From Rhodopseudomonas faecalis (lineage in GTDB: Bacteria > Pseudomonadota > Alphaproteobacteria > Rhizobiales > Xanthobacteraceae): a stretch of 64,000 bases of DNA. Both the position numbers and the translations under genes were made by a program. The stretch lies in assembly GCF_003217325.1 (NCBI RefSeq), contig NZ_QJTI01000002.1:1-64000 (forward strand). The letters run 5' to 3'. The notes beneath the pieces were generated by a model. It did not search any database. It saw only the letters and a program-made list of their open reading frames with translations, and was not told the DNA's origin. This document shows positions 24,742 to 33,427 of this stretch, piece by piece. Each line of letters begins with the position of its first letter. The first letter of the stretch is position 1.

Positions 24742-25430
24742 AGCTGGAAATTCTGCAGGCGCTCAATGCCGAGCGCGCCGCGCGCCGTCCGGCGGTGGTG
24801 GTCACCGAGCTTGCCAGCGGCGCGCAGCGGCTGCTCACGGCCGATCAGATCGACGGCGATCCGCTCGCCGCCGAAGTGCACAAGCTGCTGCGGATGGGCA
24901 AGAGCGCCACCATCGACGCCGAGGGCCGCAAATGGTTCATCCATGTGCACGCGCCGACGGCAAAGATGGTGATCATCGGCGCGGTTCATATCAGCCAGGT
25001 GCTGGCGCCGCTGGCGCGCACGCTCGGCTATGACGTCACCATTGTCGATCCGCGCACCGCGTTCGCGAGTGCTGAGCGCTTTCCCGAGGTGCCGCTGATC
25101 GCGGACTGGCCCGATGTTGCGCTGCCGCCGTTGCAGGTCGATCGCTACACCGCGTTTGTGGCGCTGACTCATGATCCGAAGATCGATGATGGCGCGCTGC
25201 TGCATGCGCTGGCGCAAAACTGTTTCTATATCGGCGCGCTCGGTTCGAAGAAGACCCACGCCAAGCGGCTCGATCGCCTGAGCGCGCAGGGCGCCAGCGC
25301 CGCCGATCTTGCCAAAATTCACGCGCCGATTGGGCTGGCGATCGGCGCGGTGTCGCCAGCGGAAATCGCGGTGTCGATCATGGCCGAGATCACCGCGCAA
25401 TTGCGGCTGCCGCAGCCGCTGCCATCATGA
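24738..25430 (+). CDS. XdhC family protein, Rossmann domain
   Basis: A 230-residue protein with the XdhC C-terminal Rossmann domain: MVIIGAVHISQVLAPLARTLG (about 78-98), TIVDPRTAFAS, VALTHDPKIDDGALLHAL, YIGALGSKKTHAKR and the terminal IGLAIGAVSPAEIAVSIMAEI. The first 75 residues are an extra region not typical of the Rossmann domain. Start is GTG, overlapping the previous stop by 4 bp, and the end overlaps the next gene by 4 bp, so translation is coupled across three genes. Role in Moco sulfuration or delivery is inferred from family and context. Confidence 0.85.
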   Translation: MKLEILQALNAERAARRPAVVVTELASGAQRLLTADQIDGDPLAAEVHKLLRMGKSATIDAEGRKWFIHVHAPTAKMVIIGAVHISQVLAPLARTLGYDVTIVDPRTAFASAERFPEVPLIADWPDVALPPLQVDRYTAFVALTHDPKIDDGALLHALAQNCFYIGALGSKKTHAKRLDRLSAQGASAADLAKIHAPIGLAIGAVSPAEIAVSIMAEITAQLRLPQPLPS

Positions 25431-27025
25431 AATTCGCGGAGCTGGCGCCCGCTGATGCGCTTGGCGGCATCGCCGTGCACACGCTGCGCCGCGGCGCGCT
25501 GGTGCTGAAGAAAGGCACGGTGATCGGCGCCGCCGAAGTCGCGGCGTTGCAGGCGGCCGGCGTCGAACGCCTCGCCGCGGTGCATCTCGAAGCGAGCGAT
25601 GTGTCGGAAGATGTGGCCGCAGGCCGGATCGCGCAGGCGGTCGCGGGCGAGGGCGTGCACGTCGAGGCCGCAATGACCGGCCGTGCCAATCTGTTCGCGG
25701 CGCAAGCTGGCGTGCTGGTGGTGGCGCGCGAGGTGGTGGACCGCGTCAATGGCATCAATGAAGCGATCACACTGGCGACGCTGCCGGCTTTCAAGCCGGT
25801 GGTCGAAGGCGAAATGATCGCTACCGTGAAACTCATTCCGTTCGGCGTCGCCGCGCCGCTCTGCGACGCGGCGGTGGCGGCGGGCCGCGGCGCGCTACGC
25901 ATCGCACCCTTCGTCCGCCGGCGGATCGGCGTGGTCTCGACGCTGCTGCCGGGGCTTGCCACCAAGGTGATCGACAAGACGCTGCGCGTCACCGCCGAGC
26001 GGCTGGCACCAGCCGGCGCCAGCATCATCGCCGAGCGCCGCGTCGCCCATCAGCAAAGCGCGCTCGCTGGGGCGATCGATGAACTGCTCACGCTCGGCGC
26101 GGAGCTGGTGATCGTGTTCGGCGCATCCGCGATCGCCGATCGCCGTGACGTGATCCCGGCGGCGATCAAGGCTGTCGGCGGCGAGATCGCGCATTTCGGC
26201 ATGCCGGTCGATCCCGGCAATCTGCTGCTGATTGGCGCGGTGCGCGGCGTGCCGATCATCGGTGCGCCGGGCTGTGCGCGTTCCCCGGTCGAGAACGGTT
26301 TTGACTGGGTGCTGATGCGGCTCTTGGCCGGGCTGCCGGTGACGCGCGCCGAGATCACCGGCATGGGCGTTGGGGGGCTGTTGATGGAAATCGTCACCCG
26401 GCCGCAGCCGCGGCTGCCGGCCGCTGCAGAAAGCCAGCGCGTCGCCGCGATCGTGCTTGCCGCTGGCCGCTCGACGCGCATGGGCGGGCCGAACAAATTG
26501 CTTGCCACTCTGAATGGCCGGCCATTGGTGCGGATCGTGGCCGAGCAGGCGCTGGCCTCGCAGGCCTGCGAGGTGATCGTGATCACCGGCCATCAGAGCG
26601 CTGAGGTCGCGGCCGCGCTGTCCGGTCTCAAGGTGACGCTGGTGCATAATCCGGAGTTCGCGCAAGGGATCGCGTCGTCGCTGAAGGCCGGTATCACCGC
26701 GGTGCCGAGCGATGCCGCCGGCGCTGTGGTGTGCCTGGGCGATATGCCGCTGGTTGGCCCCAGCCTGATCGACCGGCTGATCGCCGCCTTTGCGCCTGAT
26801 CGCGGCGCGCTGATCGTGGTGCCGGTCAGCGGCGGCAGGCGTGGCAATCCGGTGCTGTGGTCGCGGCGGTTCTTTGCTGAACTGTTGACGCTGGACGGTG
26901 ATGTCGGTGCCCGCCATTTGATCGGCAAGCACAGCGAGGCGGTGGCGGAAGTCGCGGTCGAAGGCGAGGGCGCGTTTCTCGATATCGACACGCCGCAGGC
27001 GCTCGACGACATGCAGCGGGCGTGA
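25427..27025 (+). CDS. Molybdopterin-binding domain fused to a MobA-like nucleotidyltransferase
   Basis: A 532-residue fusion. The N-terminal 340 residues resemble molybdopterin-binding (MoeA/MogA-type) proteins, with the MPT-binding-like GAELVIVFGASAIADRRDVIP and GMPVDPGNLLLIGAVRGVPIIGAPGC. The C-terminal 190 residues are an NTP_transf_3 domain with AIVLAAGRSTRMGGPNKLLA, VVCLGDMPLVG and GNPVLWSR, as in MocA/MobA cytidylyl- and guanylyltransferases. Xanthine-oxidase-family enzymes often use the cytosine dinucleotide cofactor made by MocA, so this protein probably finishes the cofactor for the cox-like enzyme. It is the last gene of the coupled run. Confidence 0.85.
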   Translation: MKFAELAPADALGGIAVHTLRRGALVLKKGTVIGAAEVAALQAAGVERLAAVHLEASDVSEDVAAGRIAQAVAGEGVHVEAAMTGRANLFAAQAGVLVVAREVVDRVNGINEAITLATLPAFKPVVEGEMIATVKLIPFGVAAPLCDAAVAAGRGALRIAPFVRRRIGVVSTLLPGLATKVIDKTLRVTAERLAPAGASIIAERRVAHQQSALAGAIDELLTLGAELVIVFGASAIADRRDVIPAAIKAVGGEIAHFGMPVDPGNLLLIGAVRGVPIIGAPGCARSPVENGFDWVLMRLLAGLPVTRAEITGMGVGGLLMEIVTRPQPRLPAAAESQRVAAIVLAAGRSTRMGGPNKLLATLNGRPLVRIVAEQALASQACEVIVITGHQSAEVAAALSGLKVTLVHNPEFAQGIASSLKAGITAVPSDAAGAVVCLGDMPLVGPSLIDRLIAAFAPDRGALIVVPVSGGRRGNPVLWSRRFFAELLTLDGDVGARHLIGKHSEAVAEVAVEGEGAFLDIDTPQALDDMQRA

Positions 27026-27041
27026 TCGCCGCAGCTTCTTT

Positions 27042-27192
27042 CCCTCCCCCCGCGGAGCGGTGGGGAGGGTCGGCGCGCCGCGCCGGGGTGGGGGCTTGTC
27101 GCCCGCCATCTCGAGGCGTCACGTTGATTGTGACCCCCACCCGTCCGGCCCGATTTGCATCGGGCCGTCCACCCTCCCCGCAAGGGGGAGGG
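27042..27192. repeat. Dispersed palindromic repeat, family B, copy 4
   Basis: CCCTCCCCCCGCGGAGCGG at the left and CACCCTCCCCGCAAGGGGGA at the right, with GGGTGGGGGC / ACCCCCACCC inner arms. It separates the end of the cox cluster from the TetR-controlled exporter operon. Confidence 0.8.
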
Positions 27193-27259
27193 AAAAGAAG
27201 GGCGGTTTGCGCGTCCCGATCACGTTGCTGAAACGGCCCCTCAAAGTCTCGCTTGAAAA

Positions 27260-27277
27260 TGACTGACTGGTCAGTCA
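27260..27277 (+). promoter_or_regulatory. TetR operator upstream of the exporter operon
   Basis: TGACTGACTGGTCAGTCA is an inverted repeat with 8-bp arms and a 2-bp centre, 10 bp before the ATG of the tetR gene. This TGACTGAC type of operator is common for TetR-family repressors of efflux systems. Its position implies that the regulator represses itself and the three exporter genes cotranscribed with it. Confidence 0.8.
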
Positions 27278-27287
27278 GTATTGATGA

Positions 27288-28043
27288 ATGACCATGCGAG
27301 ATCCCAAACCGGCGCAGCGCGGCGGCCCGGCAAAGCAGCGGCGGCGCACGGCGTCACCGCAAGCTGAGGCAAAACCGCGCCGCCGTAAGTCGGGCGCAGC
27401 AGCGGAACCGGACGCAAGCGGCGATGGCGCGCAGGCGCCATCACGGCGCGCGGCGAAATCGGCGCAGCGCCGCGCCGCGATCGTGGCCGCTGGGCTGCAG
27501 GAATTCGTGGCGCGCGGCTACACCGCGACCAGGCTCGACGACGTCGCGCGCCGCGCCGGCGTCGCCAAGGGCACGATCTATCTGTACTTCAAGGACAAGG
27601 AAGCGCTGTTCCAGGAACTGATCCGCTCGGCGCTGGTGCCGGTGGTGACCAGGATCGCGCCGCAGCCGGGCGAGGGCCAATCGGCGCGCGCGCTGTTCGA
27701 GCAATTCGTGCAGACCTTTGTGCGCGAAATCGTCGAGACCGAGCGTGCCGATGTGTTGCGGCTGGTGCTGGCGGAAGGCGCGCGCTTTCCGGCACTCGCC
27801 GAGTTTCACTATCGCGAAGTGGTGCTGCGCGCGCTTGGCGCGATCGAACAGCTGATCCGCTACGGCATCGCGCGCGGCGAGATTCATCACACCGTTTTGG
27901 CCAAGTTTCCGCAGCTGGTGGCGGCGCCGGCGCTGATGGCGGTGATCTGGCAGGGGCTGTTCAGCAAGCACGCGCCGCTCGACGCTGCAGAGATGCTGCG
28001 CGCCCATCTCGATATCATTTTCGATCAACGGGGGACGACATGA
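27288..28043 (+). CDS. TetR-family transcriptional regulator of an ABC exporter
   Basis: A 251-residue TetR repressor. An unusually long, basic, low-complexity tail (about residues 1-55, rich in Arg, Lys, Ala, Pro) precedes the helix-turn-helix, RRAAIVAAGLQEFVARGYTA and VARRAGVAKGTIYLYFKDKEALF (about 60-107). The ligand domain contains a TetR_C-type RADVLRLVLAEGARFP. It overlaps the next gene by 4 bp and has a palindromic operator directly before its own start, so autoregulation is very likely. A later start inside the basic tail is possible. Confidence 0.92.
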   Translation: MTMRDPKPAQRGGPAKQRRRTASPQAEAKPRRRKSGAAAEPDASGDGAQAPSRRAAKSAQRRAAIVAAGLQEFVARGYTATRLDDVARRAGVAKGTIYLYFKDKEALFQELIRSALVPVVTRIAPQPGEGQSARALFEQFVQTFVREIVETERADVLRLVLAEGARFPALAEFHYREVVLRALGAIEQLIRYGIARGEIHHTVLAKFPQLVAAPALMAVIWQGLFSKHAPLDAAEMLRAHLDIIFDQRGTT

Positions 28044-28819
28044 TCGCGTCACGACGGTTTTGGCTGGTCGCGTTGTCGGCGCTGCTGCTCGGCTCCTGTG
28101 GCCCGCGCTCCGACGGCAGCTATCAGGGCTGGATCGAGGCCGACATGATCTTTGTCAGCCCCGATGAATCCGGGCGCATCACCAGCCTCAAGGTGCGCGA
28201 GGGCGACGAGGTCAGCCACGGCGCGCTGATCTACACGCTCGATGATGATCTGCAGCAGGCCGATCTCAACCAGAACAACGCCACGCTGGCCAATGCCCGC
28301 CAGATCTATGATCGCGCGCAGTCGCTGTCGCGCACCGGCTCCGGCACGCAGGCCAATCTCGACTCCGCGGTGTCGGCGCTACGCGTCGCCGAAGCGCGGG
28401 TCGAGACCGCCAAGACGCGCCTCGCGCGCCGCGAGATTCATGCCCCGGTGACCGGCATGGTGCAGCAGATCTACTTTCGCGAAGGCGAGCTGGTGCCGGC
28501 GCAGAAGCCGGTGCTGTCGATCCTGCCGCCCGGCAATATGAAAGTGCGGTTCTATGTGTCGGAAACTGAGCTGGCGCGGTTCTCGATCGGCGATCAGGTC
28601 GAGATCAGCTGTGATAGCTGCGGACCCGGTCTGACCGGCAAAGTGTATTTCATCTCGACCACCGCGGAATACACCCCGCCGGTGATCTACTCGCTCGAGG
28701 AACGCAGCAAGCTGGTCTATCTGATCCAGGCCCGGCCGGAACAGCCGGCGCGGCTACGGGTCGGCCAGCCGGTCAGCGTGGTGGTGCAACATCATGGCGC
28801 GCTGGCGGTGAAGCGATGA
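28040..28819 (+). CDS. Membrane-fusion lipoprotein of an ABC-2 exporter
   Basis: A 259-residue HlyD/MFP-family adaptor. An N-terminal lipobox is visible, LLLGSC with the lipidated Cys at 20. The barrel-sandwich half motif ESGRITSLKVREGDEVSHGALIYTLDD, a short helical hairpin (about 75-135) and the second half EIHAPVTGMVQQIYFREGELV follow. It links the inner-membrane ABC pump to an outer-membrane channel. Coupled by 4-bp overlaps to the genes on both sides; organisation matches YbhG/YbhFSR- and YhiI-type exporters. Confidence 0.9.
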   Translation: MIASRRFWLVALSALLLGSCGPRSDGSYQGWIEADMIFVSPDESGRITSLKVREGDEVSHGALIYTLDDDLQQADLNQNNATLANARQIYDRAQSLSRTGSGTQANLDSAVSALRVAEARVETAKTRLARREIHAPVTGMVQQIYFREGELVPAQKPVLSILPPGNMKVRFYVSETELARFSIGDQVEISCDSCGPGLTGKVYFISTTAEYTPPVIYSLEERSKLVYLIQARPEQPARLRVGQPVSVVVQHHGALAVKR

Positions 28820-29769
28820 GCACCCAGGCTGCCGCCGATGCTATCGCCAGCGATATCGCCATCGAGGTTTCGGGGCTGTCGAAATCGTTCAACGGCCGAG
28901 AGGTGGTGCACGATCTGTCGATGCGGGTACGGCGCGGCTCGATCTATGGCTTTCTCGGCCCAAATGGCTCCGGCAAGACCACCACGATCCGCATGCTGTG
29001 CGGACTGCTCACGCCCGATAGCGGCGAGGGCACTTGCCTTGGCTTCGACATCCGCCGCGAAGCGCGCAAGATCAAGCGGCTGGTTGGCTATATGACGCAG
29101 CGCTTCAGCCTGTATCAGGACCTGTCGGTGCGCGAGAACCTGGAATTCGTGGCGCGGCTCTATGGCCTGCGCGATCCGCGCGGCGCGGCGCGCGACATGA
29201 TCAACCGGCTCGGCCTCAACGGCCGCGAAGCGCAGCTTGCCGGTGAACTCTCCGGCGGCTGGAAGCAGCGGCTCGCGCTCGGCGCCTGCACGCTGCCCAA
29301 TCCGCAATTGCTGCTGCTCGATGAGCCGACTGCGGGCGTTGACCCGAAAGCGCGCCGCGATTTCTGGAACGAGATTCACGCGCTCGCCGCCGAGGGGCTG
29401 ACCGTGCTGGTCTCGACCCACTACATGGACGAGGCCGAGCGCTGCCACGAGATCGCCTATATCGCCTATGGCCATCTGCTGACCCATGGTACCGTGGATC
29501 AAGTGATCGCCGGATCTAAGCTCACCACCTACACCGTGTCCGGCGACGCCTTGAACGGTCTGGCGGCGGAACTAACGGGCAAGCCCGGCATCGACATGGT
29601 GGCGCCGTTCGGCGTCAGCCTGCATGTCTGCGGCCGCGATCAGGCGGCGCTGGAAGCGGCGATCGCCAGCTACAAGGCCGATCGCCGGCTGACGTGGCGG
29701 CGCAGCGAGCCGTCATTGGAGGACGTGTTCATCGATCTGATGAACACATCGAAGGACAATTTCCAATGA
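28816..29769 (+). CDS. ABC exporter ATP-binding protein
   Basis: A 317-residue ATPase of the drug/polymer exporter (ABC-2) type. Walker A GPNGSGKTT (about 51-59), signature LSGGWKQRLALGA, Walker B LLLLDEPTAGVDPKAR and the switch His in VLVSTHYMDEAERC are intact. The C-terminal 80 residues form the regulatory extension seen in CcmA/NodI-like exporter ATPases. Four-base overlaps with both neighbours. Confidence 0.93.
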   Translation: MSTQAAADAIASDIAIEVSGLSKSFNGREVVHDLSMRVRRGSIYGFLGPNGSGKTTTIRMLCGLLTPDSGEGTCLGFDIRREARKIKRLVGYMTQRFSLYQDLSVRENLEFVARLYGLRDPRGAARDMINRLGLNGREAQLAGELSGGWKQRLALGACTLPNPQLLLLDEPTAGVDPKARRDFWNEIHALAAEGLTVLVSTHYMDEAERCHEIAYIAYGHLLTHGTVDQVIAGSKLTTYTVSGDALNGLAAELTGKPGIDMVAPFGVSLHVCGRDQAALEAAIASYKADRRLTWRRSEPSLEDVFIDLMNTSKDNFQ

Positions 29770-30926
29770 ATGCCGCCCGCGATCCGCGCATCGCCGCCCG
29801 CGACCGGCCGTTCGGATTCTGGCGCCGCACCTATGCGATGCTGGTGAAAGAACTTTTGCAACTGCTGCGCGACCGGGTGTCGTTTGGCATGATCATCTTC
29901 ATGCCGGTGATGCAGCTATTGCTGTTCGGCTATGCCATCAACACCACGCCGCGTCATCTGCCGACCGCGGTGCTGTTGCAGGAGGACACCGATCTCGGCC
30001 GATCGATCCTCAAAGCGCTGGAAAACACCGCCTATTTCCGCTTCACCCATGAGGTGCACAATGTCGAGCAATTCGACGCCTTGCTGCTGTCGGGCCAGGT
30101 GCTGTTCGGAGTCGAGATTCCGCGCGGATTCGAGCGCGCGGTGCGGCGCGGCGAACGGCCGGCGCTGCTGGTCGCGGCCGATGCCACTGATCCGGTCGCG
30201 GCCGGCTCGGCACTGTCGGCGCTCGGCCAGATCGCGCAGAGCGCATTGATGCATGACCGGGTCGGCGGCGAGCCGGCTGTGCCGCCATTCGAGATCCGCG
30301 CCCACGCCCGCTACAATCCAGCGGCATCGTCGCGGCTCAACATCGTGCCGGGACTGGTCGGCACCATTCTCACCATGACCATGCTGATCTTTACGGCGCT
30401 GTCGGTGACCCGCGAGATCGAGCGCGGCACCATGGAAAATCTGCTGTCGATGCCGATCACCCCGGTCGAGGTGATGCTCGGCAAGATTTTGCCCTATGTG
30501 CTGGTCGGCTTCATCCAGGCGACGCTGATCGTGTCGATCGGCGTGCTGCTGTTCGGCGTGCCGATCCTCGGCAGCCTGATCATGCTGGCGCTGCTGTCGA
30601 CGCTGTTCATCACCACCAATCTGGCGATCGGCTACACGTTCTCGACCCTGGTGCAGAACCAGCTGCAGGCGATGCAGGCCTCGATGATGTTCTTCCTGCC
30701 GTCGATCCTGCTGTCCGGCTTCATGTTCCCGTTCGCCGGCATGCCGAAATGGGCGCAATATATCGGCGAGTGCCTGCCGCTGACCCATTATCTGCGCATC
30801 GTGCGCTCGATCATGCTGAAAGGCGCGTCGCTGGAGAATTTACGCTACGACGCGATCGCGCTGGTGGTGCTGATGCTGGTGGCGATGACCATCGCCGTGA
30901 CGCGCTTCCGTCGCACGCTCGATTGA
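29766..30926 (+). CDS. ABC-2 type exporter permease
   Basis: A 386-residue permease of the YbhS/YbhR class. One N-terminal helix (about 37-58) is followed by a periplasmic domain of some 130 residues, then five helices beginning VPGLVGTILTMTMLIFTALSV. The conserved TREIERGTMENLLSMPITPVE coupling helix is present. The start ATG overlaps the ATPase stop (ATGA). Only one permease gene is present, so a homodimer is expected, whereas YbhFSR has two. Substrate unknown; drug or xenobiotic export is inferred from TetR control. Confidence 0.92.
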   Translation: MNAARDPRIAARDRPFGFWRRTYAMLVKELLQLLRDRVSFGMIIFMPVMQLLLFGYAINTTPRHLPTAVLLQEDTDLGRSILKALENTAYFRFTHEVHNVEQFDALLLSGQVLFGVEIPRGFERAVRRGERPALLVAADATDPVAAGSALSALGQIAQSALMHDRVGGEPAVPPFEIRAHARYNPAASSRLNIVPGLVGTILTMTMLIFTALSVTREIERGTMENLLSMPITPVEVMLGKILPYVLVGFIQATLIVSIGVLLFGVPILGSLIMLALLSTLFITTNLAIGYTFSTLVQNQLQAMQASMMFFLPSILLSGFMFPFAGMPKWAQYIGECLPLTHYLRIVRSIMLKGASLENLRYDAIALVVLMLVAMTIAVTRFRRTLD

Positions 30927-30949
30927 TCGGGGGTGTGGCTGCGGTGCCG

Positions 30950-31702
30950 TCAGTGCCGCAGCAGCACGCCGAGCCGCAGATAGCCGCCGCGGCGGTGGTA
31001 ATTGTCTTCGAGATAGCCGGCCGACGCCGACCATTCCAGATCGTGCCAGTGCCAGCCGGTGATGTGCATGCCGACCCGGTACTGCGTGCTGTAGATATCG
31101 GCAAACGCCGACGCTTCCGGTCCGGTCCAAAAGCCGTCGAACAGCCGGACGCCGGCGGCGATCCGTCCACCGCGGCCATTGCTGACCGAATAAGCGGTCC
31201 ATGACGAGGCCACCAGCAGCGACGGCGTCGGCTCCCACCAGGTTTCGATCACGCCATGCACGCCGAATTGCGGGCCGCGCAGGCTGGCATTGGGTGCAGT
31301 CGGATCGATATTCTGGAACTGCGGGCCGACCAGCAGCTTGACTTCGAAATCGCCGCGCTTGAAGCGATAGCCGGCCAGCGTCGAGACCCGCGAGGTCAGC
31401 GTGCTGCCGCTGTCATAACGATCGATGCGGCGCGACACCTGTAGCTGCGTCACCAGCCCGTCGTCATTCAAGCCGCCCGGCGCCCAATACACGCCGCCAT
31501 AGAGATCAAAGGCGCCGCGCCACAGGTCGATGCCGTTGAACAGCAGAAAATGCGCAGGGTTTGATGGCGCATTGGCCGGCGAGGGCAGAACCAGCACTGG
31601 TGGGGCGTCCTGCGCCTGAACGGTGCCAACGCCAGCCACCATCATGGCCGCCGCGAGCCACGCGCTCAGCCCCCGAACCCGACAAACCATGGCAGCCCCC
31701 AA
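30950..31702 (-). CDS. bcsS: BcsS-like outer-membrane-type protein
   Basis: A 250-residue secreted protein with a signal peptide (cleavage near VQAQD, residue 31) and alternating beta-strand pattern to a C-terminal LRLGVLLRH, as in outer-membrane barrels. The GYRFKRGDFEVKLLVGPQ, GPEASAFADIYSTQYRVGMHITGWHWHDLEWSASAGY and final strand fit the BcsS family, named for its linkage to cellulose biosynthesis genes. No bcs genes are nearby, so a cellulose role is not supported by context. Family call from memory; the barrel architecture is the safer statement. Confidence 0.6.
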   Translation of the reverse strand: MGAAMVCRVRGLSAWLAAAMMVAGVGTVQAQDAPPVLVLPSPANAPSNPAHFLLFNGIDLWRGAFDLYGGVYWAPGGLNDDGLVTQLQVSRRIDRYDSGSTLTSRVSTLAGYRFKRGDFEVKLLVGPQFQNIDPTAPNASLRGPQFGVHGVIETWWEPTPSLLVASSWTAYSVSNGRGGRIAAGVRLFDGFWTGPEASAFADIYSTQYRVGMHITGWHWHDLEWSASAGYLEDNYHRRGGYLRLGVLLRH

Positions 31703-31768
31703 CGCAACTTAGGCAACCGTGGATTGCAGTAAAGCGCGGATGCCTCCACTCTGTCCAGCACGAAGCCG

Positions 31769-32014
31769 TCAGCCTGTGGCGGAACGCTGCTCGATCGCGT
31801 TTTTGATCAGGTTCTTCAAGCGGCGATTGGTCTCGTTATAGCCGTCGAGATACGCGTATGACACCGAGAGGTCCTCGGGGGAGTCAGGCTCGGACTGATT
31901 GGCTTCCGCAAAGAATTGCTGCACGCGGTCCGGCGCCGGATGTGCTTTGACCAGCACCGCGACGAAATTCACCAGCGCCTTGAGTTGTCCATCGAGATAG
32001 TCGACCTTGCCCAT
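31769..32014 (-). CDS. Hypothetical protein, 81 residues
   Basis: A small soluble, mainly helical protein starting MGKVDYLDGQLKALVNFVAV and ending KNAIEQRSATG, preceded by AGAAGGA at suitable spacing. It contains no Cys and one SPEDLSVSYAYLDGY stretch. I do not recognise it. The ribosome-binding site and amphipathic helical pattern support it as a real gene. Confidence 0.6.
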   Translation of the reverse strand: MGKVDYLDGQLKALVNFVAVLVKAHPAPDRVQQFFAEANQSEPDSPEDLSVSYAYLDGYNETNRRLKNLIKNAIEQRSATG

Positions 32015-32130
32015 CGGTTATCATCCTTCTCGTCAGCGTTGTGTTCGTCGCATAGCAGAAGCGGTCAGGTAGGCCAATGCGTCGACCTGCGGCCAAATGA
32101 CAACCATGTTGACCATTACGCTGTCACGAC

Positions 32131-32589
32131 TCATGGCTGCGGCTTGAGATGATGCACTGTAACCGGCCGGCGAGCTGCCATTCGTTCTGCGATCCATTGC
32201 CGATGGCAGTGCTGATGATCCTGCTCAAAACACAATAAGCAGACCGGACCTGTGCTGTTGATCAGCGCCTCCAAGGCATCGAGCTGTTCGCTAGCCTGCG
32301 GCGTTTTCAGATGCGTGCTGTAGATTTGGCGCAGCGCTGCGAAATCGCCGCCACGCGCCGCGTTGCGGCCTTCTTTCGGGGCGCCGAGGTCGCGCAAATG
32401 CAGATAACCGATGCCGTGCTGATCAAGCGCCGCGGCCAATTGGTTTTTGGAAAAGCCCGGCCGGCGCGACGACACCACGGCACGAACATCGGCGACCAGT
32501 TTGACGCCGGCGCGCTGCAATTCGTCAAGCAGCGCCTGCGGCGCGGTGCGCTCATAACCGATGGTGAACAGTTGGCTCGCCGTACCCAT
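32131..32589 (-). CDS. DUF488 family protein
   Basis: A 152-residue DUF488 protein with the family's marks: FTIGYERTAPQALLDEL at the start, LVADVRAVVSSRRPGFSK, IGYLHLRDLGAP and the Cys/His-containing VCLLCFEQDHQHCHRQWIAE near the end. The last motif (C-x2-CFE...CHR) suggests a metal or nucleophile site. Biochemical role unknown. It lies 31 bp downstream of a DUF72 gene on the same strand, a pairing that suggests a common operon. Confidence 0.9.
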   Translation of the reverse strand: MGTASQLFTIGYERTAPQALLDELQRAGVKLVADVRAVVSSRRPGFSKNQLAAALDQHGIGYLHLRDLGAPKEGRNAARGGDFAALRQIYSTHLKTPQASEQLDALEALINSTGPVCLLCFEQDHQHCHRQWIAERMAARRPVTVHHLKPQP

Positions 32590-32620
32590 CGTGGTTGCCT
32601 CCTGGCCTGGAATAACAAGG

Positions 32621-33427
32621 CTAACGCAATCGCTCGATCAGAGCCATCGCCGCTGCCGGCGCCCGCAGCTTGGCTTCATGGATCACATAGCCAAACACAT
32701 CGCGCGGCTGCCGCGCCGGTGGCGGGGAGGGGATGATGCGCGGCAGGTCGGCGGGTTCGCCGCCCTCGGCCCATTGCCCGAAGCGCGCCGCCCACGCATC
32801 CAAAGCACCATCCGGATAGCCGGTCGCGATCGTTTCCTGGCCCTTTTGCAGCCGGGCATAGATGAAATCAGTGGTGATATCGGCGATCGCCGGATAGCTT
32901 TCGTGCTCTGAAAACACCACGGCGACGCCGTGCTGGCGCAGCAGCGTCACGAAGGACGGCACACCGAAACTATGATGGCGCACTTCGACCGCGTGGCGCA
33001 GCGCGCGGCCATCGATCTCGCGCGGCAGCAGAGCGAGAAATGCGGCGAAATCCGGCTCGTGGAATGTTTTGGTGGGCGCGAACTGCCACAGTACCGGGCC
33101 GAGGTGGTCGCCAAGTTCCAGCACGCCGGAGTCATAAAACCGTTTGATGCTGTCGCCGGCCTCGGCCAGCGCTCTGCGGTTGGTGGCAAAGCGCGGACCC
33201 TTTAGCGCGAATACGAAACCGTCCGGCACTTCGCGCGCCCATTTGCGGAAGCTCGCCGGCTTTTGCGAACCGTAGAAAGTTCCATTGATCTCGATCGAGG
33301 TCAGGCGCTGCGCGGCGTAGCTCAGTTCCTGGGTGTGCGGCAGTTTGCTCGGGTAAAATTCTCCACGCCAGGGCGGATAGGTCCATCCGCCAACGCCGAT
33401 CCTGATTGCGCCGCAAGCTTTTTTCAT
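32621..33427 (-). CDS. DUF72 family TIM-barrel protein
   Basis: A 268-residue DUF72 (YecE-like) protein. Landmarks: IRIGVGGWTYPPWRGEFYP at the start, SIEINGTFYGSQKPASF, FVFALKGPRFATN, the GPVLWQFAPT strand and AVEVRHHSF. DUF72 proteins adopt a TIM barrel and are widespread; a nuclease or DNA-repair link has been proposed but is not settled. First gene of an apparent two-gene unit with DUF488. Confidence 0.9.
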   Translation of the reverse strand: MKKACGAIRIGVGGWTYPPWRGEFYPSKLPHTQELSYAAQRLTSIEINGTFYGSQKPASFRKWAREVPDGFVFALKGPRFATNRRALAEAGDSIKRFYDSGVLELGDHLGPVLWQFAPTKTFHEPDFAAFLALLPREIDGRALRHAVEVRHHSFGVPSFVTLLRQHGVAVVFSEHESYPAIADITTDFIYARLQKGQETIATGYPDGALDAWAARFGQWAEGGEPADLPRIIPSPPPARQPRDVFGYVIHEAKLRAPAAAMALIERLR

